A DNA stretch of 57,133 nucleotides from Draconibacterium sp. (lineage in GTDB: Bacteria > Bacteroidota > Bacteroidia > Bacteroidales > Prolixibacteraceae): assembly GCA_016705335.1 (NCBI GenBank), contig JADIYN010000037.1, forward strand, positions 1 to 57,133, read 5' to 3'. Shown here piece after piece: positions 45,097-54,538 of the stretch; position 1 is the stretch's first letter; each line of letters starts with the position of its first letter. The position numbers were made by a program, and so were the translations under genes. The notes under the pieces are model-generated. The model was not told the origin of the DNA and searched no databases. It saw nothing but the letters and a program-made list of their open reading frames with translations.

Positions 45097-45165
45097 TTGG
45101 TTGAGTAAGTAGATCTCCCTTTTTGTCTTCCGGAGAAAAGCTGAAGACCGCCTTAGGGCAACCAA
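45097..45165 (+). ncRNA. structured RNA element between rpsL and rpsG, putative autoregulatory site
   Basis: Three nested stems: TTGGTTG/CAACCAA (45097-45103 with 45159-45165), CCCT/AGGG (45117-45120 with 45155-45158) and GTCTTC/GAAGAC (45125-45130 with 45143-45148, 12-nt loop). A 13-nt bulge lies on the 5' side, and the two lower stems stack directly on the 3' side. It has no T run, so it is not a terminator. In E. coli uS7 represses its own synthesis at the rpsL-rpsG junction; the same role here is inference. Confidence 0.55.
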
Positions 45166-45190
45166 TTTAGATAACACTAAAAAAAGTAAA

Positions 45191-45667
45191 ATGAGAAAGT
45201 CGAAACCAAAGAAGAGACATTTACTGCCGGATCCAAAATTCAACGATGTTTTGGTGACCCGGTTTGTCAACGATTTAATGTTTGATGGTAAAAAATCAGT
45301 TGCTTACACAGTTTTTTACGATTCATTGGACATGGTTGAAAAAAGAGTGAAAGATACCGAGTTATCTCCGCTCGATGTTTGGAAAAAAGCATTGGAAAAC
45401 ATTACTCCTGCTGTTGAAGTAAAAAGCCGCAGGGTAGGTGGTGCCACTTTCCAGGTTCCAATGGAAATCAGACCCGAGAGAAAAGAATCTATCAGCATTA
45501 AAAACATGATTATGTTTGCCCGTAAACGGTCAGGTAAATCAATGGCCGATAAATTGTCTGCAGAAATTGTTGCTGCTTTCAATGAAGAAGGCGGTGCATA
45601 TAAAAAGAAAGAAGATACACACAGAATGGCAGATGCCAACCGTGCATTCGCACACTTCAGATTTTAG
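45191..45667 (+). CDS. rpsG: 30S ribosomal protein uS7
   Basis: 158 residues, MRKSKPKKRHLLPDPKFNDV; core VKSRRVGGATFQVPMEIRPE and C-terminal EDTHRMADANRAFAHFRF. Nucleates assembly of the 30S head. Intact. Preceded by a 129-bp gap holding a folded RNA element. Confidence 0.97.
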   Translation: MRKSKPKKRHLLPDPKFNDVLVTRFVNDLMFDGKKSVAYTVFYDSLDMVEKRVKDTELSPLDVWKKALENITPAVEVKSRRVGGATFQVPMEIRPERKESISIKNMIMFARKRSGKSMADKLSAEIVAAFNEEGGAYKKKEDTHRMADANRAFAHFRF

Positions 45668-45715
45668 TTTAGCAACATTTACTGGATTTGAAATTAGGAT
45701 TAGAAAAATTATAAG

Positions 45716-47827
45716 ATGGCTAAACAAGATTTGAATTATACCAGGAACATTGGTATTATGGCGCACATTGATGCCGGAAAAACCACAGTTTCGGAGCGTA
45801 TTCTGTTCTATACAGGATTAACGCACCGGATTGGAGAAGTGCATGATGGTGCCGCAACAATGGACTGGATGGAACAGGAGCAGGAAAGGGGAATTACTAT
45901 TACCGCCGCTGCTACTACAACTTTCTGGAAGTATAAAGATACAGAACACAAAATTAATATTATTGATACTCCCGGTCACGTTGATTTTACAGTTGAAGTT
46001 GAACGTTCATTAAGGGTATTAGACGGTAGCGTTGCTTTGTTTTGCGCCGTTGGCGGTGTTGAAGCTCAGTCAGAAACCGTTTGGCGCCAGGCAGAAAAAT
46101 ATGGTGTTCCCCGCATAGCATTTGTTAATAAAATGGACCGTTCAGGTGCCGATTTCTTTAAAGTTTATGGTGAAATTAAGGAAAAACTTGGCGCTAACCC
46201 AGTCCCAATTCAAATACCAATCGGCGCTGAAGAAAAATTCGAAGGTGTAATTGATCTGATTGAGATGAAAGCAGTTCGTTGGTACGAAGATGCGGATAAA
46301 GGTACAAACTACTTTCTTGAAGATATTCCTGCCGATTTAGCAGAATTGGCAGAAGAATGGAGAGGCAAACTGGTTGAATCGGTTGCTGAAGTTGATGACG
46401 CACTGTTGGAACGTTATTTTGACGATCCAGAGTCAATTACACAAGAAGAATTGAAAGCAGTTATCCGCAAAGCAACTATTTCAGGAGTTATTATTCCTAT
46501 GATGTGTGGTTCGGCATTTAAAAATAAAGGTGTGCAACGATTACTTGATTCAGTTTGTGCATTTCTGCCAAGCCCGCTTGATAACGGACATGTTACTGGT
46601 ATAAATCCATGGACTGATAAAGAAGAAACCCGTAATGCTGATGTTGATGAACCATTGGCTGGACTGGCTTTTAAAATTGCCACCGACCCTTTTGTTGGCC
46701 GACTGGCATTTATCAGGATTTATTCTGGACGGATTAACGGTGGAGATACTGTATTAAATACCCGTACAGGTAAAAAAGAACGCATATCAAGGCTGTATCA
46801 AATGCACTCCAACAAACAAAATCCAAAAGATTTTATTGAAGCAGGAGATATCTGTGCAGCTGTTGGTTTTAAAGATATTCGCACCGGTGATACATTGTGC
46901 GATTTAAAACACCCGATTGTTTTGGAAAGCATGGACTTTCCACAACCGGTTATCGGAATCGCTATTGAACCAAAATCACAAAAGGATATAGATAAATTAT
47001 CACAGGGTTTATCAAAACTGGCTGAAGAAGATCCAACTTTTCAGGTAAATACTGATCCTGATTCAGGACAAACAGTAATCCGTGGAATGGGAGAACTTCA
47101 CCTTGAAATTCTTGTTGATCGTTTACGTCGTGAATTCAAAGTTGAATGTAACCAGGGAGCTCCGCAGGTTGCATATAAAGAGGCAATCAGCCAGGTAGTT
47201 GAACTTCGCGAAGTTTTCAAAAAACAATCTGGGGGTCGAGGTAAATTCGCTGATATCATTGTGAAAATTGAACCTGCTGACAAAGGTGTTACAGGCTTGC
47301 AATTTATCGATTTGGTTAAAGGAGGCAGGATTCCAAAAGAATTTATACCACCTGTTCAAAAAGGTTTCGAAAGTGCATTGTTAAACGGTCCGTTGGCAGG
47401 CTTTCCTGTCGATAGCCTTAAAGTGAGTTTGCTTGATGGTTCATTCCACGCGGTTGACTCCGATCAATTATCATTCGAAATTTGTGCGCGTCAGGCATTT
47501 AAAAGTGCTGCCTCAAAAGCAGGTCCAAAATTGCTTGAACCTATTATGAAAGTGGAAATTGTAACTCCTGAAGAATATATGGGTGATATCATTGGTGACT
47601 TAAATCGTCGTCGTGGTGAAGTTTCAGGCATGGAAACCAAAGGAGGAGCAAAAGTAATTAGCGCAAAAGTTCCGTTAGCCGAGCAATTTGGTTATGTAAC
47701 TGTGTTACGTACTTTATCATCAGGTAGGGCAACTTCCTCAATGGAATTCAGCCATTATCAGGAAGTACCTAAAGCACTGGCTGAAAAAGTACTTGAAAAT
47801 ATAAAAGGTAGAACTGATTTATTATAA
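45716..47827 (+). CDS. fusA: elongation factor G (housekeeping)
   Basis: 703 residues. Canonical G motifs: AHIDAGKTT, QERGITITAAATT, DTPGHVDF and NKMD. Domain IV SGGRGKFADIIVKIEPADKG. It catalyses GTP-dependent translocation and ribosome recycling. Intact; compare the divergent paralogue at 31612-33768. Confidence 0.98.
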   Translation: MAKQDLNYTRNIGIMAHIDAGKTTVSERILFYTGLTHRIGEVHDGAATMDWMEQEQERGITITAAATTTFWKYKDTEHKINIIDTPGHVDFTVEVERSLRVLDGSVALFCAVGGVEAQSETVWRQAEKYGVPRIAFVNKMDRSGADFFKVYGEIKEKLGANPVPIQIPIGAEEKFEGVIDLIEMKAVRWYEDADKGTNYFLEDIPADLAELAEEWRGKLVESVAEVDDALLERYFDDPESITQEELKAVIRKATISGVIIPMMCGSAFKNKGVQRLLDSVCAFLPSPLDNGHVTGINPWTDKEETRNADVDEPLAGLAFKIATDPFVGRLAFIRIYSGRINGGDTVLNTRTGKKERISRLYQMHSNKQNPKDFIEAGDICAAVGFKDIRTGDTLCDLKHPIVLESMDFPQPVIGIAIEPKSQKDIDKLSQGLSKLAEEDPTFQVNTDPDSGQTVIRGMGELHLEILVDRLRREFKVECNQGAPQVAYKEAISQVVELREVFKKQSGGRGKFADIIVKIEPADKGVTGLQFIDLVKGGRIPKEFIPPVQKGFESALLNGPLAGFPVDSLKVSLLDGSFHAVDSDQLSFEICARQAFKSAASKAGPKLLEPIMKVEIVTPEEYMGDIIGDLNRRRGEVSGMETKGGAKVISAKVPLAEQFGYVTVLRTLSSGRATSSMEFSHYQEVPKALAEKVLENIKGRTDLL

Positions 47828-47848
47828 TAATTATAACAATTTCTCATC

Positions 47849-48154
47849 ATGAGTCAAAAGATCAGGATTAAGCTTAAATCGTACGATCACAACTTGGTTG
47901 ACAAGTCGGCTGAAAAGATTGTAAAAACGGTTAAAACAACTGGTGCTATTGTTAGTGGACCAATTCCGCTTCCTACTCATCGCAGGGTTTTTACAGTTTT
48001 AAGATCAACCTTCGTAAATAAAAAATCGAGGGAGCAATTTCAGTTGTCTTCATACAAACGTTTGATCGACATTTACAGCTCAACCGCAAAAACAATCGAC
48101 GCCTTAATGAAGCTGGAATTACCCAGTGGTGTTGAAGTAGAAATTAAAGTTTGA
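47849..48154 (+). CDS. rpsJ: 30S ribosomal protein uS10
   Basis: 101 residues, MSQKIRIKLKSYDHNLVDKS; GPIPLPTHRRVFTVLRS loop. First gene of the S10 part, 21 bp after fusA with no tuf gene between, so str and S10 appear fused in one transcript. Confidence 0.97.
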   Translation: MSQKIRIKLKSYDHNLVDKSAEKIVKTVKTTGAIVSGPIPLPTHRRVFTVLRSTFVNKKSREQFQLSSYKRLIDIYSSTAKTIDALMKLELPSGVEVEIKV

Positions 48155-48175
48155 TAACTAAAAAGTAGTCAAAAA

Positions 48176-48805
48176 ATGGCTGGTATTATTGGAAAAAAAA
48201 TCGGAATGACATCCGTATTCAGTGTTGAGGGGAAAAACATCCCATGCACTGTTATCGAGGCCGGTCCTTGTGTAATCACACAGGTGAAGACCGCCGAAAC
48301 CGACGGCTATGAAGCGCTACAACTTGCTTACGGCGACAAGAAGGAAAAACACACGACGAAAGCAGAGTTTGGGCATTTCAAAAAAGCTGGCGTAACTCCA
48401 AAACGTAAAGTAGTGGAGTTTAAGAACACCTACCAGAAAGAATTTGAACTTGGCGATGAAATCGATGTCAGTGTATTTCATGAGAATGATTACGTTGATA
48501 TTGAAGGTATTTCCAAGGGTAAAGGTTTTCAGGGAGTAGTAAAAAGGCACAATTTCCGTGGGGTAAACGATGCCACACACGGACAGCACAACAGGTTGCG
48601 TGCACCAGGGTCTATCGGTGCTTCATCATGGCCGTCACGTGTATTTAAAGGAATGAGAATGGCAGGAAGGGACGGTGGCAAAACCGTTACAATCGAAAAC
48701 TTGTTGATCATCAAAGTTATTCCTGAAAAGAATTTATTAGTGGTTAAAGGTTCAGTGCCTGGCGCCAAAGGTTCATACTTAATGATTAGGAAACAATGGA
48801 ACTAA
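48176..48805 (+). CDS. rplC: 50S ribosomal protein uL3
   Basis: 209 residues, MAGIIGKKIGMTSVFSVEGK; KGKGFQGVVKRHNFRG loop that reaches the peptidyl transferase centre. Ends 10 bp inside rplD. Confidence 0.97.
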   Translation: MAGIIGKKIGMTSVFSVEGKNIPCTVIEAGPCVITQVKTAETDGYEALQLAYGDKKEKHTTKAEFGHFKKAGVTPKRKVVEFKNTYQKEFELGDEIDVSVFHENDYVDIEGISKGKGFQGVVKRHNFRGVNDATHGQHNRLRAPGSIGASSWPSRVFKGMRMAGRDGGKTVTIENLLIIKVIPEKNLLVVKGSVPGAKGSYLMIRKQWN

Positions 48806-49425
48806 GTGTACTGAATAAAGAAGGAAAAGAAACCGGAAGGAAAGTTACTTTAAGCGACCAGATTTTCGGAGTGGAGCCAAATGACCATGCAATTTACTTA
48901 GATGTAAAACAATACATGGCCAACCAAAGGCAAGGAACCAGCAAATCAAAAGAACGCGGAGAAATTTCAGGAAGTACCCGTAAAATCAAAAAGCAAAAAG
49001 GAACCGGTGGTGCACGTGCAGGTAGCATAAAATCGCCTACATTCCGCGGTGGTGGTACAATATTTGGCCCACGACCACGCAATTATGATTTCAAACTGAA
49101 TAAAAAAGTGAAGCATCTCGCCAGAAAATCGGCATTAACTTATAAAGCAACTGAAAACAGTATTCTGGTACTTGAAGATTTTAATCTTGAAGCTCCAAAA
49201 ACCAGAGAAATAGTGGCAATCAGGACTAATTTGCAAATTGCTGATAAAAAGTCACTTTTCGTTTTACCAGTCGAAAATAATAGTATATATTTGTCCTCCA
49301 GAAATTTAAAGGACGTATCGGTTGTAACTGCTTCTGAATTAAATACTTACCAGATACTTAACGCAAAAACTATTGTTATTCTGGAAGGTTCTGTGAGTAA
49401 AATTGAAGAAGCATTTAAACTTTAA
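48796..49425 (+). CDS. rplD: 50S ribosomal protein uL4
   Basis: 209 residues, MELSVLNKEGKETGRKVTLS; extended tunnel loop with KKQKGTGGARAGSIKSPTFR. Overlaps rplC by 10 bp, suggesting translational coupling. Confidence 0.97.
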   Translation: MELSVLNKEGKETGRKVTLSDQIFGVEPNDHAIYLDVKQYMANQRQGTSKSKERGEISGSTRKIKKQKGTGGARAGSIKSPTFRGGGTIFGPRPRNYDFKLNKKVKHLARKSALTYKATENSILVLEDFNLEAPKTREIVAIRTNLQIADKKSLFVLPVENNSIYLSSRNLKDVSVVTASELNTYQILNAKTIVILEGSVSKIEEAFKL

Positions 49426-49437
49426 GGATAGTTAGAA

Positions 49438-49728
49438 ATGGATATTTTAATAAAACCATTGGTTACCGAAAAAATGACACAGCAAGCCGAACGGTTCAAC
49501 CGTTACGGTTTCGTGGTAGAGCGTAAAGCAACAAAACCGCAAATCAAAAAGGCTGTTGAAAGCCTTTACAGCGTAACAGTTGCTGAAGTGAACACTATGG
49601 TGCATGGTGGTAAAGTGAAGTCCAGATATACCAAAGGCGGTGTAATTACCGGAAAAACTGTTTCCTATAAAAAGGCAATCGTTACTTTGGAAAAAGGACA
49701 AAGTATTGACTTTTATAGTAATATTTAA
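49438..49728 (+). CDS. rplW: 50S ribosomal protein uL23
   Basis: 96 residues, MDILIKPLVTEKMTQQAERF; at the exit tunnel, docking site for trigger factor and SRP. Intact. Confidence 0.96.
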   Translation: MDILIKPLVTEKMTQQAERFNRYGFVVERKATKPQIKKAVESLYSVTVAEVNTMVHGGKVKSRYTKGGVITGKTVSYKKAIVTLEKGQSIDFYSNI

Positions 49729-49734
49729 TAGATA

Positions 49735-50559
49735 ATGGCAGTAAGAAAATTAAAACCAGTAACACCGGGTCAAAGGCACAAGATAATTGGCGCTTTTGAT
49801 ACTATTACTGCATCTACGCCTGAAAAATCATTGTTAGAACCCATACGGAAAACTGGAGGAAGGAATAACCAGGGCCGTATGACAATGAGGTATATAGGTG
49901 GGGGACACAAACGCAAATACCGTATTATCGACTTTAAACGCGATAAAGACGGAATTGCAGCTGTAGTTGATTCTATTCAGTACGATCCAAATCGTACTGC
50001 CCGCATTGCACTTCTTCAATATGAAGATGGTGAAAAACGTTATATCGTTGCGCCTAACGGGTTGCAAGTTGGCCAAACGATTAACAGCGGTTCAGGTATT
50101 GATCCTGAAATTGGAAATACGCTTCCTCTGGCTGAAATACCTCTTGGTACTTTGGTACACAACATTGAATTACACCCCGGTCAAGGTGGTGTAATGGCTC
50201 GTAGTGCAGGTGCTTATGCACAATTGACCTCTCGTGATGGTAAATTTGCAATTTTGAAATTACCATCAGGCGAATCTCGCATGGTACTTACGTCCTGTAG
50301 GGCTACAGTAGGTACAGTTGGAAATACAGAACACAACCTCGAAAAATCGGGTAAAGCCGGTCGTTCAAGGTGGTTAGGAAGAAGACCACGCGTTCGTGGT
50401 GTCGTGATGAATCCTGTCGATCACCCAATGGGTGGTGGAGAAGGTCGTTCATCAGGTGGGCATCCAAGATCACGTAAAGGACTTCTTGCAAAGGGTTACA
50501 AAACCCGTTCTAAGAAAAAGGCTTCCAACAAGTATATTGTAGAACGTAGGAAAAAATAA
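49735..50559 (+). CDS. rplB: 50S ribosomal protein uL2
   Basis: 274 residues, MAVRKLKPVTPGQRHKIIGA; conserved C-terminal MNPVDHPMGGGEGRSSGGHP near the peptidyl transferase centre. Intact. Confidence 0.97.
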   Translation: MAVRKLKPVTPGQRHKIIGAFDTITASTPEKSLLEPIRKTGGRNNQGRMTMRYIGGGHKRKYRIIDFKRDKDGIAAVVDSIQYDPNRTARIALLQYEDGEKRYIVAPNGLQVGQTINSGSGIDPEIGNTLPLAEIPLGTLVHNIELHPGQGGVMARSAGAYAQLTSRDGKFAILKLPSGESRMVLTSCRATVGTVGNTEHNLEKSGKAGRSRWLGRRPRVRGVVMNPVDHPMGGGEGRSSGGHPRSRKGLLAKGYKTRSKKKASNKYIVERRKK

Positions 50560-50573
50560 ATAGAGGAATAATT

Positions 50574-50843
50574 ATGAGTCGTTCATTAAAAAAAGGTCCA
50601 TTTATTGATTTCAAACTTGAAAGAAAAGTTTTGGCGTTGAATGATGCCAACAAGAAATCAGTTGTAAAAACATGGGCCAGAGCATCAGTAATTTCTCCTG
50701 ACTTTGTTGGGCACACTATTGCAGTACACAACGGAAATAAATTTATTCCGGTGTATGTGACCGAAAACATGGTAGGTCATAAACTAGGCGAATTTGCGCC
50801 AACACGTACGTTCAGGGGTCATGCTGGTAATAAAAAGCGTTAA
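50574..50843 (+). CDS. rpsS: 30S ribosomal protein uS19
   Basis: 89 residues, MSRSLKKGPFIDFKLERKVL; MVGHKLGEFAPTRTFRGHAG. Weak AGAGGA before the ATG. Intact. Confidence 0.97.
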   Translation: MSRSLKKGPFIDFKLERKVLALNDANKKSVVKTWARASVISPDFVGHTIAVHNGNKFIPVYVTENMVGHKLGEFAPTRTFRGHAGNKKR

Positions 50844-50875
50844 GGCATAACTATTAATTTTAAAAGGAAAAGAAA

Positions 50876-51298
50876 ATGGGTGCCAGAAAAAGACTAGCAG
50901 CTGACAAAAGAAAAGAAGAAAAAAAGCAACAATATTTTGCTGTTTTAAAAAACTGCCCGACTTCTCCACGGAAAATGAGGCTTATTGCCGATTTGGTACG
51001 CGGGATGGAAGTTAATAAAGCGTTGGATGTTTTGAAATTCTCGTCGAAAGAAGCATCAAACAGGGTGGAAAAACTTCTTCTTTCAGCCGTTGCCAATTGG
51101 CAGGCTAAAAATGAAGGAGTTCGTTTGGAAGATAATGAACTTTACGTAAAAACAATTATGGTTGATTCAGGCAGGATTTTGAAAAGGTTGCGTCCGGCTC
51201 CACAGGGTCGCGCACATCGCATCAGAAAACGCTCGAACCACGTAACAATTTACGTTGACAGGAAAGAAAATGTTGTTGAAGAAAATCTTAATTCGTAA
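50876..51298 (+). CDS. rplV: 50S ribosomal protein uL22
   Basis: 140 residues, MGARKRLAADKRKEEKKQQY. The basic N-terminal extension is longer than in E. coli. Core SPRKMRLIADLVRGMEVNKA and tunnel loop LKRLRPAPQGRAHRIRKRSN. Intact. Confidence 0.96.
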   Translation: MGARKRLAADKRKEEKKQQYFAVLKNCPTSPRKMRLIADLVRGMEVNKALDVLKFSSKEASNRVEKLLLSAVANWQAKNEGVRLEDNELYVKTIMVDSGRILKRLRPAPQGRAHRIRKRSNHVTIYVDRKENVVEENLNS

Positions 51299-51301
51299 TT
51301 C

Positions 51302-52039
51302 ATGGGACAAAAAGTAAATCCGATTTCTAATCGTTTGGGTTTCATTAAAGGATGGGACTCAAACTGGTTCGGTGGTGACGATTATGGCGATAAACTGGTT
51401 GAGGACACAAAAATCAGGGAATATCTGAACGCACGTCTTGCAAAAGCCAGCATATCAAAAATTGTAATCGAACGTACCTTGAAGTTAATCACTATCACAG
51501 TGCACACTTCACGCCCCGGAATTATTATTGGTAAAGGCGGTCAGGAAGTTGACAAGCTGAAAGAAGAATTAAAAAAGATTACCAGTAAAGAAGTTCAGAT
51601 AAATATTTTCGAGATCAAACGTCCTGAACTCGATGCCAAAATAGTTGCAATTAACATTGCAAGGCAAATCGAGGGTAAAATTGCTTACCGCAGGGCTACA
51701 AAAATGGCAATAGCTTCAACTATGAGAATGGGAGCCGAAGGAATCAAAGTATTGGTTTCGGGTAGGTTAAACGGAGCAGAAATGGCCAGATCTGAAATGT
51801 ATAAAGATGGCCGTACTCCGCTGCATACTTTGCGTGCTGATATAGATTACGCATTGGCTGAGGCAAATACAAAAACCGGACTTATCGGTGTGAAAGTCTG
51901 GATTTGTAAGGGTATGGTATATGGAGTCCGCGATCTTTCGCCAAATTTTGGGCCAAAAACCAAGCACTGGTGGGGTGGTGGCGAAAGAAGGGAAAAACCA
52001 GGTAATGCTGGTGGCAACCGCGGACGTAGAAGAAAATAG
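51302..52039 (+). CDS. rpsC: 30S ribosomal protein uS3
   Basis: 245 residues, MGQKVNPISNRLGFIKGWDS; KH domain GIIIGKGGQEVDKLKEELKK; mRNA entry site. Intact. Confidence 0.97.
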   Translation: MGQKVNPISNRLGFIKGWDSNWFGGDDYGDKLVEDTKIREYLNARLAKASISKIVIERTLKLITITVHTSRPGIIIGKGGQEVDKLKEELKKITSKEVQINIFEIKRPELDAKIVAINIARQIEGKIAYRRATKMAIASTMRMGAEGIKVLVSGRLNGAEMARSEMYKDGRTPLHTLRADIDYALAEANTKTGLIGVKVWICKGMVYGVRDLSPNFGPKTKHWWGGGERREKPGNAGGNRGRRRK

Positions 52040-52067
52040 TGGTTTAACACTCAGAAATTAAAGAACG

Positions 52068-52490
52068 ATGTTACAGCCAAAAAAGGTAAAATTTAGAAGA
52101 GTACAAAAGGGCCGAATGAAAGGCAATGCCCAAAGGGGCAACCAGTTGGCTTTCGGTTCATTTGGAATAAAGGCGTTGGAGGAAGATTGGATTACCGGTC
52201 GTCAGATTGAAGCAGCGAGGGTTGCAGTAACCAGATTCATGCAACGTCAAGGTCAAATATGGATACGGATTTTTCCAGATAAACCAATTAGTAAAAAACC
52301 AGCCGAAGTTCGTATGGGTAAAGGTAAAGGTGCTCCTGAAGGATTTGTTGCTCCGGTAGCTCCAGGGCGTATAATCATTGAAGCTGAAGGCGTTTCGTTT
52401 GAAACTGCAAAAGAAGCTTTAAGATTAGCGGCTCAGAAACTGCCGATCAAAACAAAGTTTATTGTAAGACGTGATTATGTTGAAGAATAA
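52068..52490 (+). CDS. rplP: 50S ribosomal protein uL16
   Basis: 140 residues, MLQPKKVKFRRVQKGRMKGN; PAEVRMGKGKGAPEGFVAPV with the A-site-facing loop. Intact. Confidence 0.97.
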   Translation: MLQPKKVKFRRVQKGRMKGNAQRGNQLAFGSFGIKALEEDWITGRQIEAARVAVTRFMQRQGQIWIRIFPDKPISKKPAEVRMGKGKGAPEGFVAPVAPGRIIIEAEGVSFETAKEALRLAAQKLPIKTKFIVRRDYVEE

Positions 52491-52501
52491 AAAGGTGAAT
52501 A

Positions 52502-52699
52502 ATGAAAACTTCTGAAATCAAAGAACTGACGGTAAAAGAAATCGTCGAAAAGTTACAGGTTGAAAAAGAAAACCTTGTACGCCTTAAATTGAACCATGCA
52601 GTTAGTCCGCTTGATAACCCGATGAAAATTCAGGTTAGCAAACGAAATATTGCCAGGTTACATACTGTTCTTCGCGAAATTGAATTAAAAGAAAAATAG
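52502..52699 (+). CDS. rpmC: 50S ribosomal protein uL29
   Basis: 65 residues, MKTSEIKELTVKEIVEKLQV; two-helix protein near the exit tunnel. Intact. Confidence 0.95.
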   Translation: MKTSEIKELTVKEIVEKLQVEKENLVRLKLNHAVSPLDNPMKIQVSKRNIARLHTVLREIELKEK

Positions 52700-52711
52700 A
52701 ATTAATTCACG

Positions 52712-52978
52712 ATGGAAGAAAATCAAGTGAGAAATCTCAGGAAAGAGAAAGTCGGGGTAGTTGTAAGTGATAAGATGGACAAATCAATCATTGTGGCTGT
52801 TAAACGTAAAGTGAAACACCCAATTTATGGTAAGTTCGTTAACAAAACAACTAAGTTCCATGCCCACGATGAGAGTAATACCTGCAACGAAGGGGATACA
52901 GTTCGGATTATGGAAACACGTCCGCTGAGCAAAACCAAATGTTGGAGATTAGTAGAAATAATAGAAAGAGCTAAGTAA
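52712..52978 (+). CDS. rpsQ: 30S ribosomal protein uS17
   Basis: 88 residues, MEENQVRNLRKEKVGVVVSD; KVKHPIYGKFVNKTTKFHAH. Intact. Confidence 0.96.
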   Translation: MEENQVRNLRKEKVGVVVSDKMDKSIIVAVKRKVKHPIYGKFVNKTTKFHAHDESNTCNEGDTVRIMETRPLSKTKCWRLVEIIERAK

Positions 52979-52980
52979 TC

Positions 52981-53346
52981 ATGATACAACAAGAATCAAG
53001 ATGTTCGGTAGCCGACAATAGTGGAGCAAAAACAGTTCTCTGCATCCGTGTTTTAGGCGGTACAAGAAAACGTTATGCATCATTGGGCGATACGATCATT
53101 GTGGCTGTTAAAAGTGCCATGCCGGGAGCTGATGTAAAAAAAGGAGCTGTATCGCGTGCAATTGTTGTTCGTACGAAAAAGGAAAACCGTCGTGCCGATG
53201 GTTCCTACATCCGTTTCGATGACAATGCAGTTGTACTGTTAAACGCTGCAAATGAAATGCGTGGAACACGTATATTCGGCCCCGTAGCTCGTGAATTGCG
53301 AGACAAGAATATGAAAATCATTTCACTCGCACCAGAAGTACTGTAA
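52981..53346 (+). CDS. rplN: 50S ribosomal protein uL14
   Basis: 121 residues, MIQQESRCSVADNSGAKTVL; RADGSYIRFDDNAVVLLN. First gene of the spc part. Intact. Confidence 0.97.
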   Translation: MIQQESRCSVADNSGAKTVLCIRVLGGTRKRYASLGDTIIVAVKSAMPGADVKKGAVSRAIVVRTKKENRRADGSYIRFDDNAVVLLNAANEMRGTRIFGPVARELRDKNMKIISLAPEVL

Positions 53347-53363
53347 TTAGAAAATAGCTTAAA

Positions 53364-53687
53364 ATGCAAAAAAAATTACACATAAAGAAAGGTGACACTG
53401 TACTGGTGATAGCCGGGAACAACAAAGGCAAAAAAGGTCGTGTTCTCGAAATAATCACAAAAACAGACAGAGCAATCGTTGAAGGTGTTAATATGATGAA
53501 AAAACATACAAAACCAAACGCGGCAACCCCGCAAGGTGGTATTGTTGAAAAAGAAGCACCTGTACACATCTCAAATCTTATGCTGTTCGATGCCAAAGCT
53601 GGCGCCGCAACACGTGTTGGAAGGAGATTGAATGACCAAGGTAAATTAGTTCGTTTTTCCAAAAAATCTGGAGAGGAGATAAAGTAA
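53364..53687 (+). CDS. rplX: 50S ribosomal protein uL24
   Basis: 107 residues, MQKKLHIKKGDTVLVIAGNN; KOW motif GNNKGKKGRVLEI. Its stop overlaps the rplE start by one base (TAATG). Confidence 0.96.
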   Translation: MQKKLHIKKGDTVLVIAGNNKGKKGRVLEIITKTDRAIVEGVNMMKKHTKPNAATPQGGIVEKEAPVHISNLMLFDAKAGAATRVGRRLNDQGKLVRFSKKSGEEIK

Positions 53688-54244
53688 TGGCTTACACACC
53701 CACTCTTAAAAAGAAATACCAGGAAGAAATAATCCCTTCATTAAAGAAGGAATTCGATTACTCTTCCGTTATGCAAGTTCCGAGATTAGAAAAAATTGTT
53801 CTTAATCAGGGAGTTGGAGCAGCAATCGCCGATAAAAAGCTGATTGATGTTGCAACAACCGAAATGACAATGATTGCTGGTCAAAAAGCAATGCAAACAA
53901 TGTCAAAAAAGGACATTTCCAATTTCAAACTAAGGAAAAAAATGCCCATTGGCGTGCGTGTTACATTGCGTCGCGACCAAATGTATGAATTCCTCGATCG
54001 CCTAATTGCTGTGGCATTGCCACGTATCCGCGATTTTCGCGGTATTGAAAGCAAAATGGACGGACGTGGTAACTACACACTCGGCATTCCCGAACAAATT
54101 GTTTTTCCGGAAATCGTTCTGGATAAAGTAAGCAAAATCAACGGGATGAACATTACCTTCGTTACCAATGCCAAAACCGATGAAGAAGGTTTTGCATTGT
54201 TAAAAGAATTAGGTTTACCATTTAAAAACGTTAAAAAGAACTAA
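53687..54244 (+). CDS. rplE: 50S ribosomal protein uL5
   Basis: 185 residues, MAYTPTLKKKYQEEIIPSLK; PRIRDFRGIESKMDGRGNYT. Binds 5S rRNA. Intact. Confidence 0.97.
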   Translation: MAYTPTLKKKYQEEIIPSLKKEFDYSSVMQVPRLEKIVLNQGVGAAIADKKLIDVATTEMTMIAGQKAMQTMSKKDISNFKLRKKMPIGVRVTLRRDQMYEFLDRLIAVALPRIRDFRGIESKMDGRGNYTLGIPEQIVFPEIVLDKVSKINGMNITFVTNAKTDEEGFALLKELGLPFKNVKKN

Positions 54245-54247
54245 GCA

Positions 54248-54517
54248 ATGGCTAAAGAATCAATGAAAGCACGTGAAGTAAAACGTGCAAAATTAGTTGA
54301 GAAATATGCCGAAAAACGTGCTAAACTTAAGGCCGAAGGCGATTGGGTTGGTTTGCAAAAACTCCCTAAAAATTCGTCAAAAGTTCGTTTACACAACAGG
54401 TGTAAATTAACTGGGAGACCTAAGGGATATATGCGCCAATTCGGAATCAGCAGGATTGATTTTAGGGAAATGGCCTCAGAAGGCCTGATTCCTGGGGTTA
54501 AAAAGGCAAGTTGGTAA
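54248..54517 (+). CDS. rpsN: 30S ribosomal protein uS14, zinc-free form
   Basis: 89 residues, MAKESMKAREVKRAKLVEKY; KNSSKVRLHNRCKLTGRPKG. It has the long form without the CxxC zinc pairs. Intact. Confidence 0.96.
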   Translation: MAKESMKAREVKRAKLVEKYAEKRAKLKAEGDWVGLQKLPKNSSKVRLHNRCKLTGRPKGYMRQFGISRIDFREMASEGLIPGVKKASW

Positions 54518-54538
54518 TCGTTTAAAGAACTTGAAATA

